Shown: positions 36,273-44,946 of the stretch, piece by piece
How positions within the stretch are numbered: position 1 is the stretch's first letter
How the letters are laid out: each line of letters starts with the position of its first letter
Assembly: GCF_001078375.1 (NCBI RefSeq)
Contig: NZ_BBXI01000021.1
Span: 1-64,000 of the forward strand
Source: Veillonella tobetsuensis
GTDB lineage: Bacteria; Bacillota; Negativicutes; Veillonellales; Veillonellaceae
Length of the DNA: 64,000 nucleotides
Direction: 5' to 3'
The notes under the pieces: generated by a model
Seen by the model: only the letters and a program-made list of their open reading frames with translations
The model's database searches: none
Told to the model about the DNA's origin: nothing
Made by a program: the position numbers and the translations under genes

Positions 36273-36640
36273 AATGGCCCCCTTTCTCTCAACCCATATA
36301 ATTAAAGTTCTATAATAAACATCGATTTTTTTAAATATTTTTAAAAAAAATAAAGAGAAGATACTTTTCTCCTCTATTATCATATCAAGAAGTACGCTAT
36401 TTATCAATATTTAATAAACGAAATTTACAATTCATCTAAATTTCATAAAATATTTTATAGATATTCATTTTTACTTCATTTTCCATGCTTATAATTACGC
36501 TATCAAATGATAACCATAAGTAAATATTCCCTGATTACTTACATGTATTTATCTCCCGACAAGTAATACTAACCCCAAACCTACTACTTGTTTAAATACA
36601 TAGGTCATTTGATGTTAATACTAACACTCCCCTTACATGA
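36273..36640. other. AT-rich gene-free stretch
   Basis: About 370 bp without a convincing gene. It holds the upstream region of the minus-strand secreted protein and an inverted pair ACAAGTA/TACTTGT (near 36558-36590). Nothing else structured is evident before the terminators that follow. Confidence 0.4.
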
Positions 36641-36668
36641 AAAAGGACTCCATTCGGAGTCCTTTTTT
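36641..36668 (-). terminator. Distal terminator of the RluA-family operon
   Basis: The stem AAAAGGACTCC/GGAGTCCTTTT with a four-base loop (ATTC) has T-runs on either strand. It stands in tandem with the larger hairpin at 36681-36756. Confidence 0.8.
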
Positions 36669-36680
36669 CGTTGCAAAATT

Positions 36681-36756
36681 AAAAGCTGCCCTAATTATAT
36701 GCCCCTCCTTTACTGGACAACTAGTAAAGGAGGAACATATCATAGGGCAGCTTTTT
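36681..36756 (-). terminator. Long terminator hairpin overlapping the RluA-family stop codon
   Basis: AAAAGCTGCCCTA (36681-36693) pairs with TAGGGCAGCTTTT (36743-36755), and inside them TCCTTTACT pairs with AGTAAAGGA. Together they form one nearly continuous stem of about 30 bp. It overlaps the end of the pseudouridine synthase gene. Confidence 0.8.
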
Positions 36757-37630
36757 ATGTATGTATTTCTAATCCTAGATCAGATGGAACTGGTGCCACA
36801 ACTGTAATCGCCTCTGTTTGACCATACGGTACAAAGGTTAAGGAATATGCATGTAGTGCTTGTCTTGTGTATGGTTTATTTCGTGTACCATACATAGCAT
36901 CACCGATGATAGGATGATGGATATGAGCCATATGAACCCGAATTTGATGTGTACGACCTGTTAATAATTTAAATTCTAACAAAGACTTTGTATCATCATG
37001 CTCAATTACGCGATATTCTGTAATTGCTTCTTGGCCAAAATCATCAATACAACGACGATTATCAAATACAGGATCAACACCTATAGGCGCATTAACTACA
37101 CCATCAGAATTAATATCTCCTTCTACGAGACCACGATAGATTCGATGGATACACCCTTCTTGCAGCTGATTCGTATAATATTGTTCGGCTTCACGAGTTT
37201 TACCAAACATAATCACACCCGTAGTATCACGATCCAAGCGATGAACAGGACGAATTTTATGAACTTCGCCACGTTTTGCGTAATAACCTGCCACAAGATT
37301 ACTCAATGTATGGTTTCTCGTTTGCCCTGTAGGATGAACGAGCATAAACGGAGGCTTATAGACTACAAGAGTATGGGAATCCTCATAGAGCACATGTAAA
37401 GGCCCGTTTTCGACCTCTACACCATAGTCCTTATCTTGTGGCAACTCAATCGTTATAACATCACCTTTTTTCAACATTCGTTTTGAATGAGCAATACGGC
37501 TATTTACTTTGACGCGTTTCTTGCGAAATATCATCTGTAAATTACGGGAAGATAAGGAAAATCGCTCTTTTACATAAGCAGATACGGTTATATCTACATC
37601 CTCTTTAACTGTATATGTTTTCCAGCTCAT
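36755..37630 (-). CDS. RluA/RluD-family pseudouridine synthase with S4 domain
   Basis: A 291-aa RNA-modifying enzyme. The N-terminal part (about 15-65: LSSRNLQMIFRKKRVKVNS) is an S4-like RNA-binding domain. The catalytic motif HRLDRDTTG is at 130-138 with Asp133 the nucleophile, and LLTGRTHQIRVHMAHIHHPIIGD follows. It lacks the inserted loop seen in the other family member at 13.1-14.1 kb, and so serves as an internal comparison. It starts one base after the stop of the acetyltransferase gene and is probably co-translated. Its RNA target is not identifiable from sequence. Confidence 0.92.
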   Translation of the reverse strand: MSWKTYTVKEDVDITVSAYVKERFSLSSRNLQMIFRKKRVKVNSRIAHSKRMLKKGDVITIELPQDKDYGVEVENGPLHVLYEDSHTLVVYKPPFMLVHPTGQTRNHTLSNLVAGYYAKRGEVHKIRPVHRLDRDTTGVIMFGKTREAEQYYTNQLQEGCIHRIYRGLVEGDINSDGVVNAPIGVDPVFDNRRCIDDFGQEAITEYRVIEHDDTKSLLEFKLLTGRTHQIRVHMAHIHHPIIGDAMYGTRNKPYTRQALHAYSLTFVPYGQTEAITVVAPVPSDLGLEIHT

Positions 37631-37631
37631 A

Positions 37632-38825
37632 TTACCACCACTCGTTGATATACGTATTTTGTTTAGGATATACCATATCTAAATAATCAATCCAATGAGA
37701 TTCGCCGTCTAATTTGCCCTCAAAAACAAGGTCTTTAGCGGAAACAGCGCCCATTAAAAGAACTGCCAAACCGCCCACATCAATAATAAGATCGATATCT
37801 TCTTTAGCTACATCGGAAACGCGTTTGACCTTAGGCATAACGCTTTCACCCAAGGTGAGTTCAAATACACCATCATTCCAGGTACAAAGCGAATCTGTAA
37901 TTTTAATTGTTAAGGTGATTGGCATCATAACCGCTTCTGGATTAACCGGTACAGTAGTCAGAGCGGTTTCTACATCAACGATGCGCGCCATCATATAAGG
38001 CATCGTGATATGCCCCGTTTTTCCATCGGGAACGAATCGATAGCCAGTGTCGTGCAACCCCTCATTCCAGCGAATGCTTTCACCTTGAGAGCGATGATTG
38101 TAAAAATAGTTCAACAATCCACGTTGAGCACGACGCGTTGTATAAACAAATTCAGTTACAGGTATTTCAGGTGAACCTAAACGATATACTGCATAGCCTT
38201 CAATCTCGTTAGTATCATTTTTTACAACCGCAATGTTAACACCTTCTGCAAAGAAGCTACCCAAGAGACGTTTCCATTCCTTTTCGCCGCGTTCAGCATA
38301 GCCACACAAATTTTTAGTGTAGGCTTTATAAACAGGATCGAGCAATGTCCATTGTTCAATATCATTTAGCAGACCAAAGGACAATGCCTTATCAGTCAAA
38401 GGACGTAGATTCTCAAGAGGCATGGTCTGTACCCATTGATGAGCATATAGATCCCAGCCATATTGCTGATAAAATCCAGCCTTAGAAGGCATTAAAATGG
38501 TAATGCCTTGACCACGGCGGCGCAATTCCTCCAAAGAATAGGTTAACAAAGCGCCCCCAATGCCGCCTCGACGTGCAGCCGGATGCGTAGCTACGCCAAC
38601 CATATAGCTCGTTGGCAATACGGCACCACGCACATTAATATTGTATTGACGCAAATGAACGGTGGACAACAACTGCCCTTCTTGAATACCTACAACTGTA
38701 TTTTCAGGTTCATAACAATTAGAAAAATAATATTGAAAGAACGGATCTTCTTTTGGTTCAAAGCAATACGCCCATAAAGCCTCAACTTGTGGCGTATCTT
38801 GCGCTGTAGCAATTCTAAAATCCAT
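37632..38825 (-). CDS. Eis-like GNAT-family N-acetyltransferase
   Basis: A 397-aa protein with the three-part Eis architecture: an N-terminal GNAT domain with the acetyl-CoA loop ARRGGIGGALL (about 84-94), a second GNAT-like domain, and a C-terminal SCP2-like domain from about 285. The segment AGFYQQYGWDLY is a family hallmark. Eis proteins acetylate amines, including aminoglycosides in mycobacteria, but the substrates of most bacterial relatives are unknown. AAGGAAG precedes the ATG. It forms a two-gene unit with the pseudouridine synthase. Confidence 0.88.
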   Translation of the reverse strand: MDFRIATAQDTPQVEALWAYCFEPKEDPFFQYYFSNCYEPENTVVGIQEGQLLSTVHLRQYNINVRGAVLPTSYMVGVATHPAARRGGIGGALLTYSLEELRRRGQGITILMPSKAGFYQQYGWDLYAHQWVQTMPLENLRPLTDKALSFGLLNDIEQWTLLDPVYKAYTKNLCGYAERGEKEWKRLLGSFFAEGVNIAVVKNDTNEIEGYAVYRLGSPEIPVTEFVYTTRRAQRGLLNYFYNHRSQGESIRWNEGLHDTGYRFVPDGKTGHITMPYMMARIVDVETALTTVPVNPEAVMMPITLTIKITDSLCTWNDGVFELTLGESVMPKVKRVSDVAKEDIDLIIDVGGLAVLLMGAVSAKDLVFEGKLDGESHWIDYLDMVYPKQNTYINEWW

Positions 38826-38986
38826 ACTACTTCCTTTCTATGATTACAGTAGTAACTGCAACTATTGTATTGAATAACTATATCTATTGCACTGACAAAA
38901 AAATATATACTCTCTACCCTTTATTATAACGGAAAAGAGTGGCACCATATAGTACCACTCTCACAATCCGTATTAGATTAAACTAA

Positions 38987-39799
38987 TTATTTACCGCCTG
39001 TGGCATTATCTGCCTCATTAGCATATACAGCATCATATTTTTCTGCGAAATGATCCGGATTATAGGATTCTTTCGCTTGGCGAAGACCTGGTAAGCCCAT
39101 ATCTTCTTCACGGTTGATGAATTCTACACCACTAAATTCGTGACGGATGAACTCGTTATTAATTGCTTGATATAAACCACGAATATCTGGATTTGCCTTT
39201 TCAATATGAATCAAAGCAATTTTATCATTTAGCATTTCACCAATACTAAAAGCTTCTACACGACCGAACAACTTAATAGCTCCACCTTTTAGGCCTAAGG
39301 CATCCCAATTATCAAAGAGCAAATTGATGGCTACCAATTCATCCTCGATGCCCTCTTCATGATGAGTTTCAACCCAAGATGCAGCTGTTTCACGGCACAA
39401 AGGTATAATATCTTCCGTAATTGGTACATATTCATAGTTAGAATATTGCATACGGAATTGATTCAAATGATTTTTCTTTTGTCGGAACTTCTTACCGGAC
39501 AAATTAATAAGATCTTCTGATTTATAAATATATTCGTAGTTGTCGCGGTCAGGTGTAAACTCATAACGGCCTGGACATAAATCCTCCATGCGTTCCTTTA
39601 CAACCTTACTAACACCTTTAAAGCGGAATGGTAATTTGTTTTCTACAAACCATTCTTTAGCACGCAACAAACCGTCGAGGAATTTTGCATCTTTACCTGC
39701 AAATGGAGGCAAAAGGAATGGGGCACGCTTGCCACCACCTTGGATGTATAATACGCCATTTTCCTCAGCCCAACGAATACCATACGGTTCTTGCCACAT
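38987..39799 (-). CDS. DUF2156-family protein (phosphatidylglycerol lysyltransferase C-terminal-like)
   Basis: A 270-aa GNAT-fold protein as opened from the only available ATG. Family features include FRFKGVSKVVKERME, NYEYIYKSEDLINLSGKKFR with the RQKKNHLNQF segment, and the C-terminal REEDMGLPGLRQAKESYNP. Relatives use aminoacyl-tRNA or acyl donors to modify lipids or peptidoglycan, but the soluble DUF2156 branch has no settled function. The ATG used here falls inside a conserved segment, TTLFMWQ, and homologous coding sequence continues about 35 codons upstream, so the coordinates probably miss the N-terminus. Confidence 0.8.
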   Translation of the reverse strand: MWQEPYGIRWAEENGVLYIQGGGKRAPFLLPPFAGKDAKFLDGLLRAKEWFVENKLPFRFKGVSKVVKERMEDLCPGRYEFTPDRDNYEYIYKSEDLINLSGKKFRQKKNHLNQFRMQYSNYEYVPITEDIIPLCRETAASWVETHHEEGIEDELVAINLLFDNWDALGLKGGAIKLFGRVEAFSIGEMLNDKIALIHIEKANPDIRGLYQAINNEFIRHEFSGVEFINREEDMGLPGLRQAKESYNPDHFAEKYDAVYANEADNATGGK

Positions 39800-39919
39800 A
39801 AATAATGTGGTAAAGCAATTATCCGACGCTTCATAATGATGCTGTTCAAAATATTTATCAATTAAGGGCTTATCTCTTAATTCAAAACGCTTAAATTCTA
39901 AAATAATAATCTCCTCCTA
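39800..39919 (-). other. Upstream coding extension of the DUF2156 gene lacking a canonical start
   Basis: In the same frame this stretch encodes LEFKRFELRDKPLIDKYFEQ and HHYEASDNCFTTLF, which fits the N-terminus of DUF2156 proteins. A strong AGGAGG (39914-39919) precedes it, but the codons after it are AGA TTA TTA TTT TTA GAA, with no ATG, GTG or TTG. Three ATT codons in the next frame stand at the right spacing and run into a five-T tract. Either the start codon is non-standard, or one base has been gained or lost in the A/T run. Confidence 0.65.
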
Positions 39920-39969
39920 TCAAATCCTAGGTTGGATATAATGTAACTACACTCAATATATATAGAACT

Positions 39970-41079
39970 CTATTGAACCTTTACCTTCTCACCTAATTCA
40001 AAGGTCCCTTTAGTTGTAATAACTTGTTCACCTTCGTTTAGGCCTGTCATTATAGATACATAACCATCCTGTTCATCGCCCACTTCAACAACACGCACAT
40101 CCACCGTATTATTAGCGGTCAAGACGTATACATATTTACCATCTTGATTTTCACGTACTGCCGTAGAAGGTACCACGAGCATTTTCGCTTGCGCACTAGA
40201 TTCTATCGTCAAGCTATAAAATTCACCAGCTTTAATGGTTCCCTTTTCATTATTGAAAGTAGCCTTGACTAGCACACTTGGCACATTCTCGGGTTGATTA
40301 GTATCCAGATAGGTTAATTCACCAGGAATATCTGTATCTCCTACATGTAAAAATACATTTATTGTTGATTTCGCCTCTGGTCGAGCTAACTTCATAGCCG
40401 CATCACGAGGGATACTCAAAGCAGCTACCATCGGTGTTTCTTGTTGAATCAACATAAACGGACGATCTGCTATCGCCATTTGGCGATCCTCATTATAGAT
40501 AGCAGTGACCACCCCAGCAATAGGAGCCGTAATATTAGCGGCTGCAATTTGTGTAGATACCTGCGCAATTTGTGCTTCAATGGCCGCTACATTAGCACCA
40601 CTACCACCACCCGTTGTGGTTGTCACCGTTTGAGGTCGAGATCTTTCAAGAATACGATTGTATTCTTTTTCTGTAATGTTACCAGCTTCGCGCATCTGCC
40701 GCGCACTTTCAAGCTGAGCAGTACTGATGGTAGGAGCCGTTGTTGCAGTTGTAACAGACGGCGTATACGCTTGCGCTGTACTAAGTTGACCTTGTAAAGA
40801 CATCAATTGTTGCTGTAAAGCAGACGTATCAATGGTTGCCACCACTTGACCTTGCGTCACCTTATCGCCTACCTTCACAGTATACGTAGCAGCACCAGAA
40901 ACGGTCGGCGTTATGGTCGCCTTATTAAGGGCCGTCACATTCGCTTCATTATGAATCTGTAATGGCATATCCTTATAAGCGACATCAGCTACAGATACCG
41001 TAGATGTACCGCAACCAGCAAGCACACTCACAACAATTGTCAACATGGCCAAAACAGCACCAAGTCGTAATTTGTTCAT
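39970..41079 (-). CDS. RND/ABC-type efflux adaptor lipoprotein (HlyD/AcrA family)
   Basis: A 369-aa membrane-fusion protein. The signal peptide ends in the lipobox VLAGC with Cys23, so it is lipid-anchored. The lipoyl half-domain ATYTVKVGDKVTQGQVVATID is followed by a helical hairpin (about 90-165) with an unusual Thr/Gly-rich middle (TVTTTTGGGSGANV), the returning lipoyl half ITAPIAGVV, a beta-barrel domain, and the membrane-proximal domain ending EGEQVITTKGTFELGEKVKV. Such adaptors bridge an inner-membrane pump to TolC, implying an outer membrane. No pump or TolC gene is adjacent, so its partner must lie elsewhere. Confidence 0.9.
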   Translation of the reverse strand: MNKLRLGAVLAMLTIVVSVLAGCGTSTVSVADVAYKDMPLQIHNEANVTALNKATITPTVSGAATYTVKVGDKVTQGQVVATIDTSALQQQLMSLQGQLSTAQAYTPSVTTATTAPTISTAQLESARQMREAGNITEKEYNRILERSRPQTVTTTTGGGSGANVAAIEAQIAQVSTQIAAANITAPIAGVVTAIYNEDRQMAIADRPFMLIQQETPMVAALSIPRDAAMKLARPEAKSTINVFLHVGDTDIPGELTYLDTNQPENVPSVLVKATFNNEKGTIKAGEFYSLTIESSAQAKMLVVPSTAVRENQDGKYVYVLTANNTVDVRVVEVGDEQDGYVSIMTGLNEGEQVITTKGTFELGEKVKVQ

Positions 41080-41178
41080 ACTTTCACCTTATCTCTATTC
41101 ATTGTATTGATTTATATCAATACCTTAGTATATCACAAAACCGATAAGAATTGTATGAAAGCTAATTCCCTACTTCAT

Positions 41179-41205
41179 CAGATATAATCGTATATCTGTT
41201 ATAAT
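41179..41205 (+). promoter_or_regulatory. Extended -10 promoter with overlapping palindrome upstream of aldo/keto reductase
   Basis: The inverted repeat CAGATATA-ATCG-TATATCTG (41179-41198) is perfect and its end overlaps TGTTATAAT (41197-41205), an extended -10 box. A regulator bound to the palindrome would cover the promoter. A further TATAAT is near 41236. The gene starts 115 bp downstream. Confidence 0.5.
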
Positions 41206-41319
41206 ATTTATAGACAACGGTATATGTCGGCCTAGTATAATAAATATATCATATATTGTGAACCATATATAAATTCAAAATATTAGATATATCAATATAA
41301 TAACACACGGAGGGATTTC

Positions 41320-42171
41320 ATGGAAGAACGTATGGATTTTAGAATTTTAAATAATGGTAGTTTTGTGCCATCTATTGGCTTTGGTACATATAAAACGGGA
41401 ACTCTCGATGAAACCGAGCAAGCCGTAACAAACGCTTTAAATGCAGGATATCGCCTATTTGATACAGCAGCTTACTACGATAATGAAGAAGCCGTAGGGA
41501 ATGGAATCAAAGCATCTGGCATTAATCGTTCAGATATCATCATTACCACCAAGATTTGGCATACTGATGCCGGTTATGATGCTACGATGCGTGCCGTTGA
41601 GAATTCCCTAAAAAAACTCGATACCAATTATATTGACATCATGTTAATTCACCAACCAATTGGTGATTACTATGGTTCTTGGCGCGCTATGGAGGAATTA
41701 TATGATCAAAATATACTGCGCGGACTAGGGGTATCAAACTTCTACGAAGATAGATTAATTGATCTTATCTATCATGCCAACGTAAGACCTGTAGTCAACC
41801 AAATCGAATGTCACCCATTCAACCAACGTCAATCCCTGTGGGAAATAATGAGAAAACATCAAATCGTTGGCATGGCTTGGTCCCCTTTCACACGTGACCG
41901 CCAACCTATATTCGACCACCCAATTATCAAAAGCTTAGCTGAAAAATACGGTAAAACAAAGCACCAAATCATCTTGCGCTGGCACATCCAACGCGGCATG
42001 ATTCCATTGCCAAAATCAAATTCTTTGGAGCATATGAAATCCAACTGTGACGTATTCGATTTCAAACTATCTATTACGGATATGGATCTCATGGAGCTAT
42101 TAGATCAAAGAGCATTTTTGGAAAATCATCATACTGCTGCTGGGCTTGAGCGAATTTTACAACTAAAATAG
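41320..42171 (+). CDS. Aldo/keto reductase (2,5-diketo-D-gluconate reductase type)
   Basis: A 283-aa NADPH-dependent carbonyl reductase. The catalytic tetrad is visible: Asp48 and Tyr53 in FDTAAYYDNEEAVG, Lys78 in TTKIW, and His111 in MLIHQP. The late motif IPLPKSNSLEHMKSNCDVFDF binds the cofactor phosphate. Start at the ATG after GGAGGG. The gene is alone, with a palindromic operator-like promoter; substrates are probably small aldehydes or ketones such as methylglyoxal, which is inference from the family. Confidence 0.92.
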   Translation: MEERMDFRILNNGSFVPSIGFGTYKTGTLDETEQAVTNALNAGYRLFDTAAYYDNEEAVGNGIKASGINRSDIIITTKIWHTDAGYDATMRAVENSLKKLDTNYIDIMLIHQPIGDYYGSWRAMEELYDQNILRGLGVSNFYEDRLIDLIYHANVRPVVNQIECHPFNQRQSLWEIMRKHQIVGMAWSPFTRDRQPIFDHPIIKSLAEKYGKTKHQIILRWHIQRGMIPLPKSNSLEHMKSNCDVFDFKLSITDMDLMELLDQRAFLENHHTAAGLERILQLK

Positions 42172-42294
42172 TTATAGTGTATGAATCCGCGCATTCTTAT
42201 CTCTACCAACATACACAAATGGAATATCCCCTCCGTCAAGTCCAGCAATCAGGCTGTTCCTTTTCTCAAAACGCTCTTTGATTTTGGGGATATA

Positions 42295-42618
42295 TTAAAT
42301 ATTTTGTACGATAAGCATATATGTGATGGTTCCTGCTGCAATTGAGATTAGCATCTTTCGCTTCCAAAGGTGCAGTAAAGCGGTCACCAAAAAGGCCACT
42401 ATTTCCGGAATGCCATACGGATAGGAAAGTACCACTGTATCTTTAAATGTATATACCATCAGCATGCCCATAACAGATGCCGGTAAGGCCTTACCAATAA
42501 ATAGAATAAATGGCGGTGCCTGTTTACCAGGTGGAAATATGAGAAACGAAATAATTCGTGTAAAAATCGTGGTTAAAGCGACTATAGCAACGGTAATTAC
42601 CATTTGCAACTCAGTCAA
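42295..42618 (-). CDS. azlD: AzlD-family branched-chain amino acid exporter subunit
   Basis: A 107-aa protein with four hydrophobic segments, including TIFTRIISFLIFPPGKQAPPFI and LPASVMGMLMVYTFKD, matching the small AzlD subunit. With AzlC it forms a branched-chain amino acid exporter (conferring azaleucine resistance in Bacillus). Its start overlaps the end of azlC by eight bases, so the two are translated together at related levels. Confidence 0.9.
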   Translation of the reverse strand: MTELQMVITVAIVALTTIFTRIISFLIFPPGKQAPPFILFIGKALPASVMGMLMVYTFKDTVVLSYPYGIPEIVAFLVTALLHLWKRKMLISIAAGTITYMLIVQNI

Positions 42619-43327
42619 TTCTCACACCTCCCCACTTATATGCCACGTAACACATAGCCAGCATAGATATCATAGAGATGAGCATAAATGCTTGTTTACC
42701 AAACAAGATAAGCATCACTAAAGCAAGAACCATTCCAGAAATACCAAAGATACGTATTTTCTTATTTTTTGCATTTAATAGCATTTCTATAAAAATAACA
42801 ATAAACAACCCTGGCAATACAAATCCCACACCACGCAAGTCAAAATCTGATAATAGATTACCAAAAAGACCACCAGCAAAGGTACTAACAGTCCAAAACA
42901 GTCCATTGAGCCAGGATATATGAAAGTAAAACCATTTTTCATCAACATTATCTGGCAATTTTGTAGTTGCATTGATAGCAAAACTCTCATCACACATCCA
43001 GAATACGGTAGGGAACCATTTCCAACCCATGTTTACATATTTCGTCAACATAGATAAACCGTAAAATATGTGTCGACCATTAACAAATAGAGTGAGCATT
43101 AACGCTGTAAGAGGATCAAATCCCCCCATCAGTAAACCAATGGTAACAAATTCCATCGAACCTGCAAATATTACTATACCTAATACAGGTGGTACCCACC
43201 AGGGAAAACCTTGGCTCGTGGCATAAAGACCAAAACCAAGACCGATAAAGAAAAAACTAATCCCCATAGGAATCATAATTGGAAGGGCATAACTAAACGC
43301 ATGTCGCCCTTTATGTGGTTGTTCCAT
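42611..43327 (-). CDS. azlC: AzlC-family branched-chain amino acid exporter subunit
   Basis: A 238-aa membrane protein with about six to eight segments. The segment ALPIMIPMGISFFFIGLGFG near the N-terminus, the GSMEFVTIGLL region and VNGRHIFYGLSM are AzlC hallmarks. It is the large subunit partner of AzlD, directly downstream. No Lrp-type regulator is adjacent. Confidence 0.92.
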   Translation of the reverse strand: MEQPHKGRHAFSYALPIMIPMGISFFFIGLGFGLYATSQGFPWWVPPVLGIVIFAGSMEFVTIGLLMGGFDPLTALMLTLFVNGRHIFYGLSMLTKYVNMGWKWFPTVFWMCDESFAINATTKLPDNVDEKWFYFHISWLNGLFWTVSTFAGGLFGNLLSDFDLRGVGFVLPGLFIVIFIEMLLNAKNKKIRIFGISGMVLALVMLILFGKQAFMLISMISMLAMCYVAYKWGGVRID

Positions 43328-43435
43328 TAGTAATGCCCTACCTTTCTAAATATCTATGAACTACGAAAATATCTATTGTAAGATGTTATAATATTGTTTA
43401 ATATCACAAATACAACCAGTAATATTGACACAAAG

Positions 43436-43461
43436 AAAAGACACCTACTAGGTGTCTTTTC
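43436..43461 (-). terminator. Terminator of the alcohol dehydrogenase gene
   Basis: The palindrome AAAAGACACCTA-C-TAGGTGTCTTTT, with T-runs on both strands, lies 24 bp after the stop codon. Confidence 0.85.
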
Positions 43462-43484
43462 TAATATACATACTATTATACCGA

Positions 43485-44651
43485 TTATAATGCACGTGTC
43501 AAAATTTCGCGAGTCACTTCAAGTGTGATATCGCGTTTTTCTCCTAGTTTTACCATACCGTGATTTTCAAGTTGTTTTACAATTTTATCAATTGCTTCAG
43601 TACCTAGACCATAATCTTTCAAGTGAGTAGATACACCAAGGGACTCGAAGAACTCACGAGTTTTAGCAATCGCTTTATCCGCCTTTTCTTCTGGAGTACC
43701 TTCTGTAATGTGCCATACGCGCGTAGCATATTGTGCCAATTTTTCAAGCTTGTCTGCTTTTTTCACCTCTAACAATGCAGGCAACACAATAGCTAATGTT
43801 ATACCATGGTCAAGATGGTATGCAGCTGTCAACTCATGACCGATAAGATGTGTTGCCCAGTCTTGAGGCACGCCTGCACCAATCAAGCCATTTAATGCTA
43901 AAGTAGAGGCCCACACGTGGTTAGCACGGATATCGTAATTTTCTGGATTTTCTACCGTTTCTTTACCGATTTCAATCATAGTTTTCAAAATGCCTTCACT
44001 GAAACGATCTTGAATACGGCCTTCTACAGGATATGTTAAATATTGTTCTGTCGTATGTACAAAGGTGTCAATAACACCATTCTTAACTTGTTTTTCAGGC
44101 AATGTGAAAGTCAATGTTGGATCAAGCATAGAGAACTTAGGGAACACTAAGCTACTAAACACAGGAAACTTACCATCACCATACGTAATGACAGCACCAT
44201 TGTTCATTTCGGAACCCGTAGCAGGTAATGTCATAACTGTACCAAACGGCAATGGATTTGGTACCATTTCAACGGGAACCTCTGGCACACCAGCTTTCAT
44301 AACCTCAATCACAGGACCATCATAGGTAGCACCCATAACGATGAGTTTTGTAGCATCCACTACAGAACCACCACCTACAGCAAGGACAAAATCTACACCG
44401 TTTTCTTTGATAAAAGCTACAGCTCGTTCACACGTTTCAAGAGATGGATTCGGCTCAATACCGCCAAATTGTTCTACCTTACGGTTACCAAGCGCAGTCG
44501 TAACACGGTCGATGAGACCACTTCGAACTGCACTGCCACCGCCATAAGTAATCAAGACCTTAGCTTCTTTTGGTACAAGTGTATCCAATTCTGCTAAACG
44601 GTCCTTACCGAATACGATATGAGTAGGGTTATAAAAATCGAAGTTAAACAT
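43485..44651 (-). CDS. Iron-containing alcohol dehydrogenase (butanol dehydrogenase/YqhD type)
   Basis: A 388-aa NAD(P)H-dependent alcohol/aldehyde oxidoreductase. The start at ATG 44651 follows GGAGGAGG; an in-frame upstream ATG is not supported. The N-terminus MFNFDFYNPTHIVFGK is that of the YqhD/BDH branch. The dinucleotide site is LAVGGGSVVDATK, and the metal-binding helix contains HLIGHELTAAYHLDHG with the His ligands. The family reduces aldehydes to alcohols with NADPH. It is probably a detoxifying or fermentative aldehyde reductase here. It is monocistronic. Confidence 0.92.
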   Translation of the reverse strand: MFNFDFYNPTHIVFGKDRLAELDTLVPKEAKVLITYGGGSAVRSGLIDRVTTALGNRKVEQFGGIEPNPSLETCERAVAFIKENGVDFVLAVGGGSVVDATKLIVMGATYDGPVIEVMKAGVPEVPVEMVPNPLPFGTVMTLPATGSEMNNGAVITYGDGKFPVFSSLVFPKFSMLDPTLTFTLPEKQVKNGVIDTFVHTTEQYLTYPVEGRIQDRFSEGILKTMIEIGKETVENPENYDIRANHVWASTLALNGLIGAGVPQDWATHLIGHELTAAYHLDHGITLAIVLPALLEVKKADKLEKLAQYATRVWHITEGTPEEKADKAIAKTREFFESLGVSTHLKDYGLGTEAIDKIVKQLENHGMVKLGEKRDITLEVTREILTRAL

Positions 44652-44946
44652 AAAGCCTCCTCCTTTATAAATTGTACGCAACTTTTCTTTATAGTATACC
44701 ATATTCCATTGAGCTAAGCATGATATAACTAGTTATAAATACATCGTAGCAAAATGTATAGCTAACTTCATACCATATAACTTCAATCTATGGCAAGCCA
44801 TGTATTTTTAATTCTATGCATCATCCTAGTCCTGTGATAGGATATAAAACATATTCAATATAATCTATATATTACACCATTATAAAAGCTTGATTCGATA
44901 CAAACACTTAGATACTAGCTTTCACAATGAACGAAAGGGAGATAAT

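Noticed and set aside
42223-42293. Inverted repeat AATATCCCC/GGGGATAT as a terminator between the aldo/keto reductase gene and azlD
   Set aside because: The arms are only eight bases and the loop is over 50 nt, with no T-run.
44652-44946. SAM riboswitch or T-box upstream of metQ
   Set aside because: Only a small ATGGC/GCCAT hairpin and a weak ATCCTA/TAGGAT pair are visible; no conserved riboswitch core or T-box sequence.
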